The position numbers were made by a program, and so were the translations under genes. Shown here piece by piece: positions 60,601 through 61,254 of a stretch of DNA of 64,000 nucleotides; position 1 is the first letter of the stretch, and each line of letters opens with the position of its first letter. Origin of the DNA: Owenia fusiformis (Eukaryota; Annelida; Polychaeta; Sabellida; Oweniidae); NCBI GenBank assembly GCA_903813345.2, contig CAIIXF020000009.1:10102030-10166029 (forward strand), in the 5' to 3' direction. Under the pieces are notes generated by a model. That model did no database searches and was not told the origin of the DNA. It saw only the letters and a list, made by a program, of their open reading frames with translations.

Positions 60601-61199
60601 TTTATCTCACAGCTGGGGACCAAAACGCCGCTAAAACGAGGTACTTTGTACAACGAAAACGGTGAAGTGTGAGACTCACAATCCTTGATTTTCAAACACT
60701 GGGGTAGGTTTTAAATTCAAATTAACGGTTTTTCGGGACGGAGTGGTTTCGATACGTCCCGAAGAGATACTACCGCGTGATAACAATTACTTACGTATTC
60801 TATTATCAGGTGGCGGATCCCCATCAGTCATAAAATTACAAGTAAAGTTAGTTTCTGTGTCATCGGTGTTATATACAAAGAGTGTATATTTTCCCCCTTC
60901 ATCTAACGTCACATGTAGGCTGAAAAATAAAAAATAATCATTTTTTCATTTTATTCTAAAAGTTGGCAAAAAGACCTGGGAGCCTTCAACATTGAAAGAG
61001 TACATGGTCACTCTACTATACCTAACCCCTATCTACATACTACTACCTTAAATATATATAAGAGTACTCACTTGCAAGCCAAGATTTTGTTATTTGCTTT
61101 ACTAATTGCGTCAACTTGTAGCGTAACAGGAAATTGTGTGCTGATAATCTTTGTGCGGTTCTTCTTCATCGTAACATTCATCAGATGAAGTAAAGAACA
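6468..61199 (-). CDS. HGSNAT: Heparan-alpha-glucosaminide N-acetyltransferase, whole locus (5' end missing)
   Basis: The enzyme moves acetyl from cytosolic acetyl-CoA across the lysosomal membrane to terminal glucosamine of heparan sulfate. Fourteen exons (61072-61199, 60795-60919, 48972-49099, 45489-45598, 44734-44841, 38421-38572, 34803-34915, 34098-34222, 32882-33008, 31947-32033, 31378-31452, 9801-9871, 9413-9525, 6468-6643) join in frame to 1638 nt, i.e. 545 codons plus stop. Family landmarks in order: luminal domain, first membrane helix, [20 protein letters not shown], the WYFxHSxWNG active-site His block, [60 protein letters not shown] near the end. The first exon(s) with the signal sequence are not found before 64000. 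Exon identity is firm; exon borders were read by eye. Confidence 0.9.
7048..8080. mobile_element. 1.03-kb non-autonomous mariner-type element
   Basis: Ends CAGGGTGTCCGGAAAGTAAA and its inverse TTTACTTTCCGGACACCCTG, flanked by TA on both sides (7046-7047, 8081-8082). Inverted homology continues inward for roughly 200 bp (GGGGTATGCGGAGCAG against CTGCTCCACATACCC). An 87-codon open frame at 7434-7697 has no recognisable transposase motif. Inserted in the left arm of the 6964-8907 foldback. Confidence 0.8.
8163..8607. mobile_element. 445-bp hAT-type MITE
   Basis: Ends AGGCCTGTCAACT and AGTTGACAGGCCT, flanked by perfect 8-bp duplications GCGAACCC (8155-8162 and 8608-8615). An 8-bp duplication is the hAT signature. 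The overlapping open frames on both strands are not proteins. Confidence 0.8.
9413..9525 (-). CDS. HGSNAT: HGSNAT exon, penultimate
   Basis: Acceptor TTTTTGCAG, donor GTAAGA. It encodes [20 protein letters not shown] and then [15 protein letters not shown], a membrane helix and the conserved FYPG turn. The first base completes the Trp of NKNLW in the preceding exon. Confidence 0.92.
9801..9871 (-). CDS. HGSNAT: HGSNAT exon with PVNKNLW
   Basis: Acceptor CCTTATAG, donor GTAAGA. It encodes [20 protein letters not shown] then KNLW, matching the conserved PVNKNLW motif of the family. It starts in phase 0, consistent with the end of 31378-31452. Confidence 0.9.
9915..9975 (-). pseudogene. Broken tandem copy of the PVNKNLW exon
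   Basis: This copy sits 104 bp upstream (in transcript direction) of the real exon and repeats its acceptor (CCTTATAG) and first 40-odd bases. One base is missing in the G-run after GAIAG, so the frame shifts, and the PVNKNLW end plus the donor are absent. Its acceptor could still compete with the real one. Confidence 0.8.
9976..10985. other. HGSNAT intron sequence before the ankyrin gene
   Basis: AT-rich DNA with no conserved coding block. The part just before 10986 must hold the promoter or a 5' exon of the ankyrin gene, but no motif stands out. Confidence 0.4.
10986..15248 (+). CDS. Ankyrin-repeat protein, 36 near-identical repeats, nested in HGSNAT intron
   Basis: One uninterrupted frame of 1420 codons. 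The first in-frame ATG is 10986 (AAACAAAATGC, A at -3); the frame is open further upstream but only from non-ATG codons. About 55 residues of N-terminal helix are followed by a cap and 36 ankyrin repeats of 33 residues, pattern [17 protein letters not shown] plus a variable hairpin and TALMLAC. A divergent pair ([20 protein letters not shown]) occurs twice, about six repeats apart. The last ~155 residues (from TVLTFIEKF) are non-ankyrin, helical and basic; I do not recognise the domain. No signal peptide or membrane segment, so cytosolic. The gene runs opposite to HGSNAT. Function unknown; ankyrin stacks bind proteins. The 99-bp DNA repeats are almost identical, implying recent expansion or gene conversion. 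Confidence 0.88.
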   Translation: MPVYTEVDHDIKDALDRKDEHQLKLILQNTTKCNRETILWAFERNVKPSTNTLDLLQEKGADVNARNNDGETALMLACKSGSLECTQWLTEHGADVNAKDNAGNTALMLACRSGSLECTQWLTEHGADVNAGNNDGVTALMLACESGSLECTKWLTEHGADVDARDYFGVTALMLACKSGSLECTQWLTEHDADVNARNNDGETALMLACKSGSLECIQWLTEHGADVNAKDNAGNTALMLACRSGFLECTKWLTEHGADVNARNNDGRTALMLACRSGFLECTQWLTEHGADINAKDNAGNTALMLACRSGFLECTQWLTEHGADVNAGTKRVTALMWACNTGSLECTQWLTEHGADVNAKNNDGLTALMLACNTGSLECTQWLTEHDADVNAGINDDVTALMLACKSGSLECTQWLTEHGADVNAKDNAGNTALMLACRSGFLECTKWLTEHGADVNARNNDGETALMLACRSGFLECTQWLTEHGADVNAGTKRVTALMWACNTGSLECTQWLTEHGADVNAKNNDGLTALMLACNTGSLECTQWLTEHGADVNAGDNDGWTALMRACNSGSLECTQWLTEHDADVNAGNNDGVTALMLACESGSLECTKWLTEHGADVNARSDSGWTALMWACKSGFLECTQWLTEHGADVNAGDKRDRTALIWACNTGSLECTQWLTEQGADVNARSDSGWTALMWACESGSLECTKWLTEHGADVNARSDSGWTALIYACDSGSLECTQWLTEDGADVNAGDNYDWSALMLACESGSLECTKWLTEHGADVNARSDSGWKTALMRACNSGSLECTQWLTEHGADVNARSDSGLTALMRACESGSLECTQWLTEHGADVNAGDNDGWTPLMLACKSGSLECTQWLTEHGADVYARRNDGETALMWACWFGSLECTQWLAEHGADVNVRHKDGRTELMIAVEMKSLEWIKMLTEHGADVNARDSHDWTALMLACDSGSLECTQLLTEHGADVNARDSHDWTALMLACDSGSLECIQWLTEHGADINARDNVGWTALMLACESGSLECIQWLTEHGADINARDNVGWTALMLACKSGSLECTKWLTEHGADVNAKNNDGDTVLMLACKSGSLECTQWLAKHGADVNVRHKDGRTELMIAVEMKSLEWIKMLTEHGADVNTISTYGKTALMRACESGSLEYTQWLTEHAADVNAGDNDGWTVLMYACNSGSLECTQWLTEHGADVNARANTGWTALMLACQSGSLECTQWLTEHGADVNATSNKGETVLTFIEKFTPKYRHIYSFLTKLGVKDVDYKHLMSLNRHATDNQQHTAKSKLDTMKDKWKLSLKSQARWSLYQTCIKNKVSYRNFINSLIRDGHLSPNPTFLLFADSDDICEIETILRELYASHEVQRELIKYRTQRTSQEKQTVRTPSVILESRHRKLLKW
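15249..15849. other. Spacer after the ankyrin gene
   Basis: AT-rich sequence with no recognisable gene or repeat. It presumably includes the ankyrin 3' UTR. A TTTATTTATTT-type stretch at 15840-15858 marks the tail of the following LINE. Confidence 0.4.
15840..17090 (-). mobile_element. Degenerate non-LTR retrotransposon, 3' part
   Basis: Four broken frames in order on the minus strand match the end of a LINE reverse transcriptase ORF: thumb region ([19 protein letters not shown], about 16970), a connection segment ([13 protein letters not shown], about 16700), a middle segment, and a C-terminal Cys/His-type piece ([20 protein letters not shown], about 16140). The 3' end is an (AAAT)n-like tail. 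5' truncated, frameshifted, dead. Confidence 0.8.
17091..17780. other. Spacer between LINE fragment and protease gene
   Basis: No conserved coding block. If the protease has upstream exons they would be here or further left, but none was found. Confidence 0.35.
17796..19154 (+). CDS. Trypsin-like serine protease, intracellular type (possibly the last exon of a longer gene)
   Basis: 452 codons from the ATG at 17796. The chymotrypsin-fold triad is readable: GGLVALVD...[11 protein letters not shown] (His127), DIACIKVD (Asp244) and [10 protein letters not shown] (Ser369). Between His and Asp lies a ~115-residue insert very rich in Asp/Glu. No signal peptide, so probably cytosolic, like HtrA-type or effector-associated trypsin domains. 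The C-terminus is a basic segment, [19 protein letters not shown]. The N-terminus is uncertain: two acceptor-like ACTTTCAG sites at 17781-17788 and 17841-17848 lie in a 60-bp tandem duplication, so the native protein may begin upstream and splice in at 17849 ([13 protein letters not shown]). Same strand as the ankyrin gene 2.5 kb upstream. Substrate unknown. Confidence 0.8.
   Translation: MGEDGLNSIHTPYYFTFRIPVVKFYGLGEDGLYSIHIVDGCVNKTSGFLERVMPGYQFHFVTWMKNESIQLLGCAGKPLHSRKRDTADEGIIENFVTQPRGTIGGLVALVDAKGKNSDELYVLTANHVVEQYDPNVEYISWSKEDQSDKHAIGREVPYRIALRMESNDEDDKDVQDNDAEYVVFGHMEDQDLGTESNIWKDDENNDINPEEFDEKMFGKWICNSNFDEIENVVEDDSDKEQQYDIACIKVDGQGEHRFINVNDQHEDGSIKVDNQCENIKHQYNACSGCSTKHIRSNDNWQFRYNLDNLVGSKVVKLGSSHKQMKGNILKVDAAGEIKVGKKTAWVENMVAIGADASDSDTAYTQPGDSGTIVCNTRTDRKGHYQTCLMIFAGWGKLNKYYKWEQPVSLAFSLPEALKKLAEQVSGNNEKSWRYKKKFKLSCCKKVFEEAEQ
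19204..19319 (+). pseudogene. Tandem copy of the protease C-terminal tail
   Basis: Just after the protease stop, the sequence repeats the last ~35 codons in diverged form: [20 protein letters not shown] then [17 protein letters not shown] and a TGA. The spacing suggests a local duplication of the gene end; it could be a relic or an alternative last exon. Confidence 0.7.
19565..19790 (+). mobile_element. Non-LTR retrotransposon C-terminal fragment
   Basis: A short frame has [20 protein letters not shown], the Cys/His signature common after the RT domain of LINE ORF2 proteins. It has no in-frame ATG of its own and no RT core nearby. Opposite strand to the 15840-17090 fragment, so a separate insertion. 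Confidence 0.65.
19791..20430. other. AT-rich intron sequence
   Basis: No gene recognised. It may carry remains of the preceding LINE. Confidence 0.35.
20431..21138. repeat. Satellite array, left block
   Basis: Units of about 155 and 200 bp, each with GAGCACTTATGTAAATTGAT, ACCATGCCAAGAGTCTTT and GCAAAGTAAACTGCAA. The longer unit has an extra ~45-bp segment (AACAAAGTTGAACCCATTTA). The same satellite resumes at 21784-21862 and 28683-30390, so one array was split by later insertions. Confidence 0.9.
21139..21781. mobile_element. 643-bp mariner-type foldback MITE inside the satellite
   Basis: Ends CAAGGGCCGATCAAAAAGTT and its inverse, flanked by TA (21137-21138, 21782-21783). Arms are inverted repeats of about 180 bp. 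The loop, read on the minus strand, has [20 protein letters not shown], which resembles the C-terminus of a mariner transposase, so the element looks like an internally deleted mariner. Confidence 0.8.
21858..22091 (-). repeat. Split direct repeat B2 of the DIRS-order element
   Basis: 234 bp from AATTTATGTTCATGTAGAG to GGCGAAAATAA, matching B1 at 22398-22631. It is the outer 3' end of the element. Confidence 0.9.
22132..22402 (-). repeat. Split direct repeat A2
   Basis: 271 bp from AAAAGAATCGAAATG to TTTGAATTT, matching A1 at 28417-28687 base for base as far as I compared. It abuts B1 directly, and B1-A2 mimics a circle junction. Confidence 0.9.
22398..22631 (-). repeat. Split direct repeat B1
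   Basis: Second copy of the 234-bp B repeat, between the recombinase gene and A2, sharing AATTT with A2. Confidence 0.9.
23070..23900 (-). pseudogene. Tyrosine recombinase gene of the retroelement (broken)
   Basis: The N-terminal helical part reads [14 protein letters not shown] then [18 protein letters not shown] (23500-23770). The catalytic part reads [12 protein letters not shown] (about 23290) and the box II motif [17 protein letters not shown] (about 23150), with the expected His-x-x-Arg. Frames change between the parts, so it needs frame correction to be active. Confidence 0.8.
24060..24640 (-). pseudogene. RT thumb and RNase H of the retroelement
   Basis: [20 protein letters not shown] (about 24500) is the DIRS-type segment between RT and RNase H. 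It is followed by [20 protein letters not shown] (about 24270), then [10 protein letters not shown] and HSDNEAVV, giving the acidic residues of RNase H. There is one in-frame stop after AIL. Confidence 0.8.
24640..25190 (-). pseudogene. RT N-terminal part; catalytic palm deleted
   Basis: Segments [14 protein letters not shown] (about 25000), then [20 protein letters not shown] with PLFLVPKN (about 24850) are the start of a DIRS-order RT. The sequence then passes from GKGCFLCKT straight into the thumb at about 24630. The palm with its aspartate pair is missing, an internal deletion of perhaps 150 codons. Confidence 0.75.
25500..25915 (-). pseudogene. Gag-like ORF of the retroelement
   Basis: A Ser/Thr/Pro-rich frame begins [19 protein letters not shown] at 25915 and becomes broken after about 63 codons. 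The position upstream of RT fits gag, but no domain motif is visible. Confidence 0.5.
26020..26640. repeat. 100-bp tandem repeat inside the retroelement
   Basis: Starts of AATATGATGCCCATAAGG at 26031, 26131 and 26231 give a period of 100 bp. Later units (from about 26328) shorten to 90-97 bp and diverge. It separates the SGNH-like ORF from gag. Confidence 0.85.
26957..27454 (-). CDS. SGNH/GDSL-esterase-like ORF of the retroelement
   Basis: In a 165-codon frame, [17 protein letters not shown] holds the block I Ser and [14 protein letters not shown] the block III Asn-Asp motif of SGNH hydrolases. The reading frame that would carry the C-terminal catalytic Asp/His was not identified with certainty. 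From general knowledge, SGNH-like hydrolase ORFs accompany some Ngaro-type and CR1-type elements. It is the most upstream gene of the element. Confidence 0.65.
   Translation of the reverse strand: MHIINFTLRIRQESIISLPFFSHYTRQLEMPNVIRVSIIGHSFVRKIEESNQFDFKLKEDIVNYNTIVYTIKQFQDDVKYKIPYPDLAILQLGENDLVHRSSTFVAINLITLAEQYLDIHPSFIKSLLYWRTISTLMASFQILDQYCFRMHSIIQYFIYQFQIFK
28417..28687 (-). repeat. Split direct repeat A1, 5' end of the retroelement
   Basis: 271-bp copy of A2. Its outer AATTT joins the satellite (TTGAATG) directly. Confidence 0.9.
28683..30390. repeat. Satellite array, right block, with 662-bp higher-order repeat
   Basis: The same satellite as 20431-21138. Four units (about 154, 198, 158 and 151 bp) form a block that recurs 662 bp later almost without change; the same 60-codon open frame appears at 28840 and 29502. 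These frames are satellite, not genes. Confidence 0.9.
30391..30922. other. HGSNAT intron after the satellite
   Basis: AT-rich; nothing recognised. Confidence 0.35.
30923..31072. mobile_element. 150-bp PIF/Harbinger-like MITE
   Basis: Ends GGGGAGGCATCGAATGTTCG and its imperfect inverse GAACTTTTAATGCCTCCCC, flanked by TTA on both sides (30920-30922, 31073-31075). The 3-bp TTA duplication and G-rich end suit PIF/Harbinger. It sits directly beside the exon copies at 31073-31330. Confidence 0.7.
31073..31330 (-). pseudogene. Tandem copies of the 3' half and donor of exon 31378-31452
   Basis: The segment coding [14 protein letters not shown] plus its GTAAGTATAC donor recurs 117 bp downstream (donor at 31260) and twice more in decayed form nearer to 31075. 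None has the exon start, so they act at most as decoy 5' splice sites. Confidence 0.8.
31378..31452 (-). CDS. HGSNAT: HGSNAT exon [11 protein letters not shown]
   Basis: 75 nt, phase 0 at both ends, acceptor TTGTTACAG, donor GTAAGT. It encodes [19 protein letters not shown] then IWSVLC, matching the family segment right after FLGxQ. Confidence 0.9.
31803..31889 (-). CDS. HGSNAT: HGSNAT alternative exon A (second copy of the DPEG exon)
   Basis: 87 nt, phase 0-0, acceptor GTGTTTTAG, donor GTACAT. It encodes [20 protein letters not shown] then IFNCFLGLQ, 22 of 29 residues the same as the exon at 31947-32033. Intact, same length and phase; Glu of DPEG is Cys here. Probably mutually exclusive with the other copy, from which it is separated by only 57 nt. 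Confidence 0.82.
31947..32033 (-). CDS. HGSNAT: HGSNAT exon B (DPEGILGTL)
   Basis: 87 nt, phase 0-0, acceptor AACTTTCAG, donor GTAATG. It encodes [20 protein letters not shown] then IFMCFLGLQ, the closest match to the usual family sequence ([15 protein letters not shown]). Confidence 0.9.
32034..32115 (-). pseudogene. Two partial copies of the exon B acceptor and 5' end
   Basis: Upstream of exon B, its acceptor plus about 24 coding bases (GAGGTGTATCACACTCATGTG) recurs twice with a ~37-bp step, giving three consecutive 3' splice sites. The copies stop before DPEG. Confidence 0.75.
32454..32868. mobile_element. 415-bp foldback element beside an HGSNAT donor
   Basis: Arms of about 130 bp are inverted repeats (GTTAAGGTACAG on the left; its inverse GTACCTTAAC on the right, and TATGAAGGCATGTGT against ACACATGCCTTCATA inside). 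Its right end is 12 bases into the intron that starts at 32881. Confidence 0.75.
32882..33008 (-). CDS. HGSNAT: HGSNAT exon GYLGPGG
   Basis: 127 nt, acceptor TTAAACAG, donor GTAAGA. It encodes [20 protein letters not shown] then [19 protein letters not shown], with the conserved GYLGPGG and NCTGGAA motifs. The first base completes the Lys codon of the preceding exon. Confidence 0.93.
33456..33930. mobile_element. 475-bp MITE
   Basis: Ends CACCCCAGTCACATTT and AAATGTGACTGGGGTG are perfect inverted repeats, and subterminal CGGCGGCCGTG also recurs. Flanking DNA on both sides contains ACCACACTTAAGAAT, part of a local duplication. No coding content. Confidence 0.75.
34098..34222 (-). CDS. HGSNAT: HGSNAT exon ending [11 protein letters not shown]
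   Basis: 125 nt, starts in phase 0 after acceptor GTTTGTAG, donor GTAAGT. It encodes [20 protein letters not shown], then [20 protein letters not shown] and PK, a membrane helix followed by the conserved LLPxxGCP motif. Confidence 0.92.
34223..34465 (-). pseudogene. Two upstream tandem copies of exon 34098-34222
   Basis: The acceptor and first ~95 coding bases are repeated with a 115-bp period (acceptors after 34337 and 34452). The copies lack LPLEGDCPK and the donor, and each runs into the next acceptor. 115 is not a multiple of three, so read-through shifts the frame. Confidence 0.85.
34803..34915 (-). CDS. HGSNAT: HGSNAT exon RIPGVLQRL
   Basis: 113 nt, acceptor CATTTTAG, donor GTGAGT. 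It encodes [20 protein letters not shown] then [17 protein letters not shown], with the invariant RIPGVLQR. The start at 34915 (not the AG five bases later) is required by the phase-1 end of both 152-nt exons upstream. Confidence 0.9.
34916..35629. other. HGSNAT intron, no feature
   Basis: AT-rich; nothing recognised. Confidence 0.35.
35630..35781 (-). CDS. HGSNAT: HGSNAT alternative exon X (second 152-nt copy)
   Basis: 152 nt, acceptor TTTATTAAG, donor GTAAGG. After one base completing Trp it encodes [40 protein letters not shown] and [10 protein letters not shown]. The same length and phases as 38421-38572, about half of the residues the same, all in a family-typical pattern (FIxGxSxALS...LNTG). 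Locally richer in CG and with intact splice sites, so unlikely to be a relic. Confidence 0.85.
35782..37113. other. HGSNAT intron between exon X and the 21-bp array; no gene
   Basis: Very AT-rich sequence. No conserved block or repeat identified. Confidence 0.35.
37114..37173. mobile_element. 60-bp mariner-type MITE relic
   Basis: GGGGTGTCTATAAAG near the left end pairs with CTTTAGAGGCACCC at the right end. TA flanks both sides (37112-37113 and 37174-37175). Confidence 0.5.
37548..38409. repeat. 21-bp minisatellite, about 41 units, abutting the exon Y donor
   Basis: Unit GGTCTATATATCCATGCTACA with variants at the CATG(C/T)TAC position. A block of about 13 units from 37800 recurs about 270 bp later, so expansion was in blocks. 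Because 21 is a multiple of three and the unit lacks stops in several frames, it gives long spurious ORFs on both strands (TGLYIHV and WIYRPVA repeats). On the HGSNAT strand about 16 units contain GCATG. It ends about 11 nt after the donor at 38420. Confidence 0.92.
38421..38572 (-). CDS. HGSNAT: HGSNAT exon Y (152 nt)
   Basis: Acceptor GCATTTAG, donor GTAAGC. After one base completing Trp it encodes [40 protein letters not shown] and [18 protein letters not shown] is the invariant family motif after the active-site block. Confidence 0.92.
38639..38761. mobile_element. 123-bp MITE
   Basis: Ends AAGTGAAACCTATA and TATAGGTTTCACTT are perfect inverted repeats. Non-coding, in the intron upstream of exon Y. 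Confidence 0.65.
39027..39335. mobile_element. Foldback MITE of about 310 bp
   Basis: Arms of about 120 bp: GAATGAAATAAAATGTCTTT on the left pairs imperfectly with AAAGATGTTTCATTTCACTC on the right, with ATATTGAGAG-type words also inverted inside. Confidence 0.65.
39336..40317. other. HGSNAT intron; short duplications only
   Basis: Two diverged ~85-bp copies of a segment with TGACGTCAC lie at 39630-39750. A hairpin CGAGGTCTCC/GGAGACCTCG lies at 40252-40315. No gene. Confidence 0.4.
40318..41275. repeat. Irregular tandem repeat with GGCGGCCATTTT palindromes
   Basis: Units of roughly 133-150 bp contain AAAATGGCGGCCATTTTT, CCAAAAGTGTCAT, ATGCTTATAGTATTCACATA and ACTTTTCGAGTTATAGTAAA. At least seven units, some truncated. 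Open frames here (such as 40246-40578) are repeat artefacts. Confidence 0.85.
41538..43225. mobile_element. RT insertion bounded by GGAC-type microsatellite
   Basis: Left of the RT element lies CCGGACGGACGGACG (41540-41560), right of it ACAGACGGACGGATGGACAG (43194-43213). The two halves look like one (GGAC)n tract of the 40318-41275 repeat family, split by insertion of the reverse transcriptase unit. Confidence 0.6.
41798..43162 (-). CDS. Reverse transcriptase, Penelope-like
   Basis: 454 codons from the ATG at 43160-43162, uninterrupted. Motifs in order: [44 protein letters not shown] (first catalytic Asp), [32 protein letters not shown] (catalytic Asp pair), FLDIQMKI, then [20 protein letters not shown]. 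This arrangement is that of Penelope-like or closely allied retroelements. No GIY-YIG endonuclease is visible on either side, so the copy is 5'-truncated or belongs to an endonuclease-lacking group. The intact frame suggests recent insertion. Confidence 0.7.
   Translation of the reverse strand: MEELNQLKEKYAIVPIDKAANNIGFMCKQYYIKKIKEEIGSDTYQRIEDKGEEDIVEEIKETMKTKFKIEPGEEQNIIPRIHLTIKMHKQPIKFRYIIGSKKSSVKPAAKKLTKILKLVQYTNKRYCEKIKDYTGANRMWISDNNQNMLDNIKSVNLRNGARNIASYDFSTLYTKINLTDIKEKLKWVIDKAFRGGTNQKITVGGDEAKWGGKADNKKAYTKGECNDLVDFIVDTAYFKAGKSILRQKIGIPMGIDPAPYMANLYLYSYEFQAIEKMYREDYSKVLKYAKTTRFIDDLCTINNNGEMETDMKNIYPEELVLNKENEKDTETTFLDIQMKIVNKQITTKLYDKRENFNFQIVSYPDLSGNIPRNQSYGIFISQIIRISRICSQLEDATNRVTSLGNKLQCQGYRSNILNSYTKKAITRNKWICTKYNMQENIITKHWKINERREH
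43263..44318. other. HGSNAT intron, no gene
   Basis: No conserved coding block on either strand. The short frames at 43733-43981 and 44093-44308 lack support. Confidence 0.35.
44319..44426 (-). CDS. HGSNAT: HGSNAT alternative exon C2 (active-site exon, second copy)
   Basis: 108 nt, acceptor TTGTTGTAG, donor GTATGT. It encodes [20 protein letters not shown] then [16 protein letters not shown]. Same length and split-codon phases as 44734-44841, with 25 of 35 full codons identical in residue. The active-site His and the NYGGG motif are kept; it is even nearer the family consensus than the other copy. Confidence 0.85.
44734..44841 (-). CDS. HGSNAT: HGSNAT exon C1 (active-site exon)
   Basis: 108 nt, acceptor CATGATTACAG, donor GTGAGT. 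It encodes [20 protein letters not shown] then [16 protein letters not shown]. The His after WYFR aligns with the histidine acetylated in the human enzyme (His269, from memory of the literature). Confidence 0.9.
44842..44955. repeat. 17-bp minisatellite forming the exon C1 acceptor region
   Basis: About six copies of ATGGCAACAGGTNATT run up to base 44842. On the HGSNAT strand they supply the pyrimidine-rich CCTGTTGCCAT units before the acceptor. Confidence 0.75.
45489..45598 (-). CDS. HGSNAT: HGSNAT exon [10 protein letters not shown]
   Basis: 110 nt, acceptor CTGTTTTAG, donor GTAGGA. It encodes [20 protein letters not shown] then [17 protein letters not shown]. The loop before RLRSxDxFRG is cytosolic in the family model. 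Confidence 0.92.
45599..46362. other. HGSNAT intron, no feature
   Basis: Nothing recognised. Confidence 0.35.
46363..46960. repeat. 67-bp minisatellite, about nine units
   Basis: Units of CAGGTAAACCTATACAACTT, then CAAATTTTGCCTAAGAGCAG and ACAAGTACTAAGATCTGATT and so on. Two units have an internal ~30-bp duplication (46620 and 46850). Confidence 0.9.
47780..47938. repeat. Near-perfect hairpin, 60-bp arms
   Basis: GGAATAAATAATGATAGGCC at the left start is repeated inverted at 47919-47938, and the match continues through GCACGAGTTGGACAGAATGTC. The loop is about 39 bp. A related dispersed sequence (GAGCACGGTCATGTTTGAAT) lies at 48170-48190 and inverted at 59190. Confidence 0.85.
48410..48504 (-). 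pseudogene. Truncated copy of the [10 protein letters not shown] exon
   Basis: It repeats the acceptor (ATGTTTTAG) and [20 protein letters not shown] then ASPPVSE, after which homology stops before [10 protein letters not shown]. No matching donor with phase 2 exists. If included, the frame would end at a stop about 25 codons later. Confidence 0.8.
48972..49099 (-). CDS. HGSNAT: HGSNAT exon with first membrane helix
   Basis: 128 nt, acceptor TTGTTTCAG, donor GTAAGT. It encodes [20 protein letters not shown] (membrane helix), then [20 protein letters not shown] and NS. TEHLINSDLGEP across the next junction matches the family's TDRLINSELGSP. Confidence 0.9.
49100..50083. other. HGSNAT intron with dispersed repeats
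   Basis: Two diverged direct copies about 720 bp apart (GGGCCTGGTCTAGGGGTATT at 49145 and GGGCCTGTTCTAGGGGTTTT at 49878). TTCCATTCTATTTTC/AATAGAATGGAATATT forms an inverted pair at 49750/49820. No gene. Confidence 0.5.
51050..53321. other. Spacer inside the large foldback; no gene
   Basis: AT-rich. Short open frames at 51464-51667 and 52892-53074 have no recognisable family. Nothing else seen. Confidence 0.35.
53324..54279 (+). mobile_element. Decayed mariner-family transposon
   Basis: Ends GGTGTCTCAAAAATGTACCC and its inverse, TA on both sides (53322-53323, 54280-54281), arms about 190 bp. A broken transposase on the plus strand: [13 protein letters not shown] (about 53890), then [20 protein letters not shown] in another frame, an in-frame stop, and IQNIPPETL. 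This is the WPPxSPDLTPxDFFLWG region of DDE transposases, with the last Asp region and a frameshift. Confidence 0.82.
54280..55150. other. Spacer; one dispersed repeat
   Basis: 54590-54720 resembles 32125-32270 (GGCATAAACATGCAAAATAT, ATTTGTTACAGA, AATATGTCACC). No gene. Confidence 0.5.
56851..57320. other. Spacer between two foldbacks
   Basis: Nothing recognised. Confidence 0.35.
58604..58807 (+). pseudogene. Unknown short coding-like ORF, interrupted by a MITE
   Basis: [20 protein letters not shown] with a basic, helical look continues to RLSLPCGG and a stop created by the insertion at 58808. If the insertion and one 9-bp duplication are ignored, the frame goes on for 19 more codons ([14 protein letters not shown]...) to TAA. 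Richer in G/C than its surroundings. I do not recognise the family. Confidence 0.45.
58808..58904. mobile_element. 97-bp MITE with 9-bp target duplication
   Basis: Ends TAGCCTTGCC and GGCAAGGCTA; arms pair through CTAAGTCG...TTTTTACTTAT. Flanked by perfect TGTGGAGGT duplications (58799-58807 and 58905-58913). Nine-bp duplications are typical of Mutator-like elements. Confidence 0.75.
60795..60919 (-). CDS. HGSNAT: HGSNAT luminal-domain exon
   Basis: 125 nt, acceptor TATTTTTCAG, donor GTAAGT. It encodes [20 protein letters not shown] then [20 protein letters not shown] and I, similar to the family's FGxYSLLV...C segment before the first membrane helix. NFT is a potential glycosylation site. 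Confidence 0.82.
61072..61199 (-). CDS. HGSNAT: HGSNAT luminal-domain exon, most upstream found
   Basis: 128 nt, acceptor TTTATTTTAG, donor GTGAGT. It encodes [20 protein letters not shown] then [20 protein letters not shown] and AC. Similarity to the family is weak here, but frame and phase join exactly to the next exon. NVT and NRT are potential N-glycosylation sites. Confidence 0.7.
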
Positions 61200-61254
61200 C
61201 TAAAATAAAACAATATTTTCAATAACAATCCATGGACAATTTAAACATTATGTA

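Larger units (their letters stand above)
57321..60779. mobile_element. 3.46-kb foldback transposon ending 15 nt from an HGSNAT donor
   Basis: Ends CACGCGGTAG and CTACCGCGTG, flanked by ATAAC on both sides (57316-57320, 60780-60784), a 5-bp target duplication. Arms of about 500 bp are inverted and nearly identical; both contain an open frame [15 protein letters not shown], 57507-57734 plus and 60363-60695 minus, that is arm DNA of unknown coding value. The centre contains the ORF remnant at 58604 and a small MITE. No transposase recognised. Confidence 0.8.

Noticed and set aside
57507-60695. Pair of similar proteins [15 protein letters not shown] on opposite strands
   Set aside because: They are the two arms of one foldback; similarity follows from the inverted repeat. 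A coding role cannot be excluded but is not supported.
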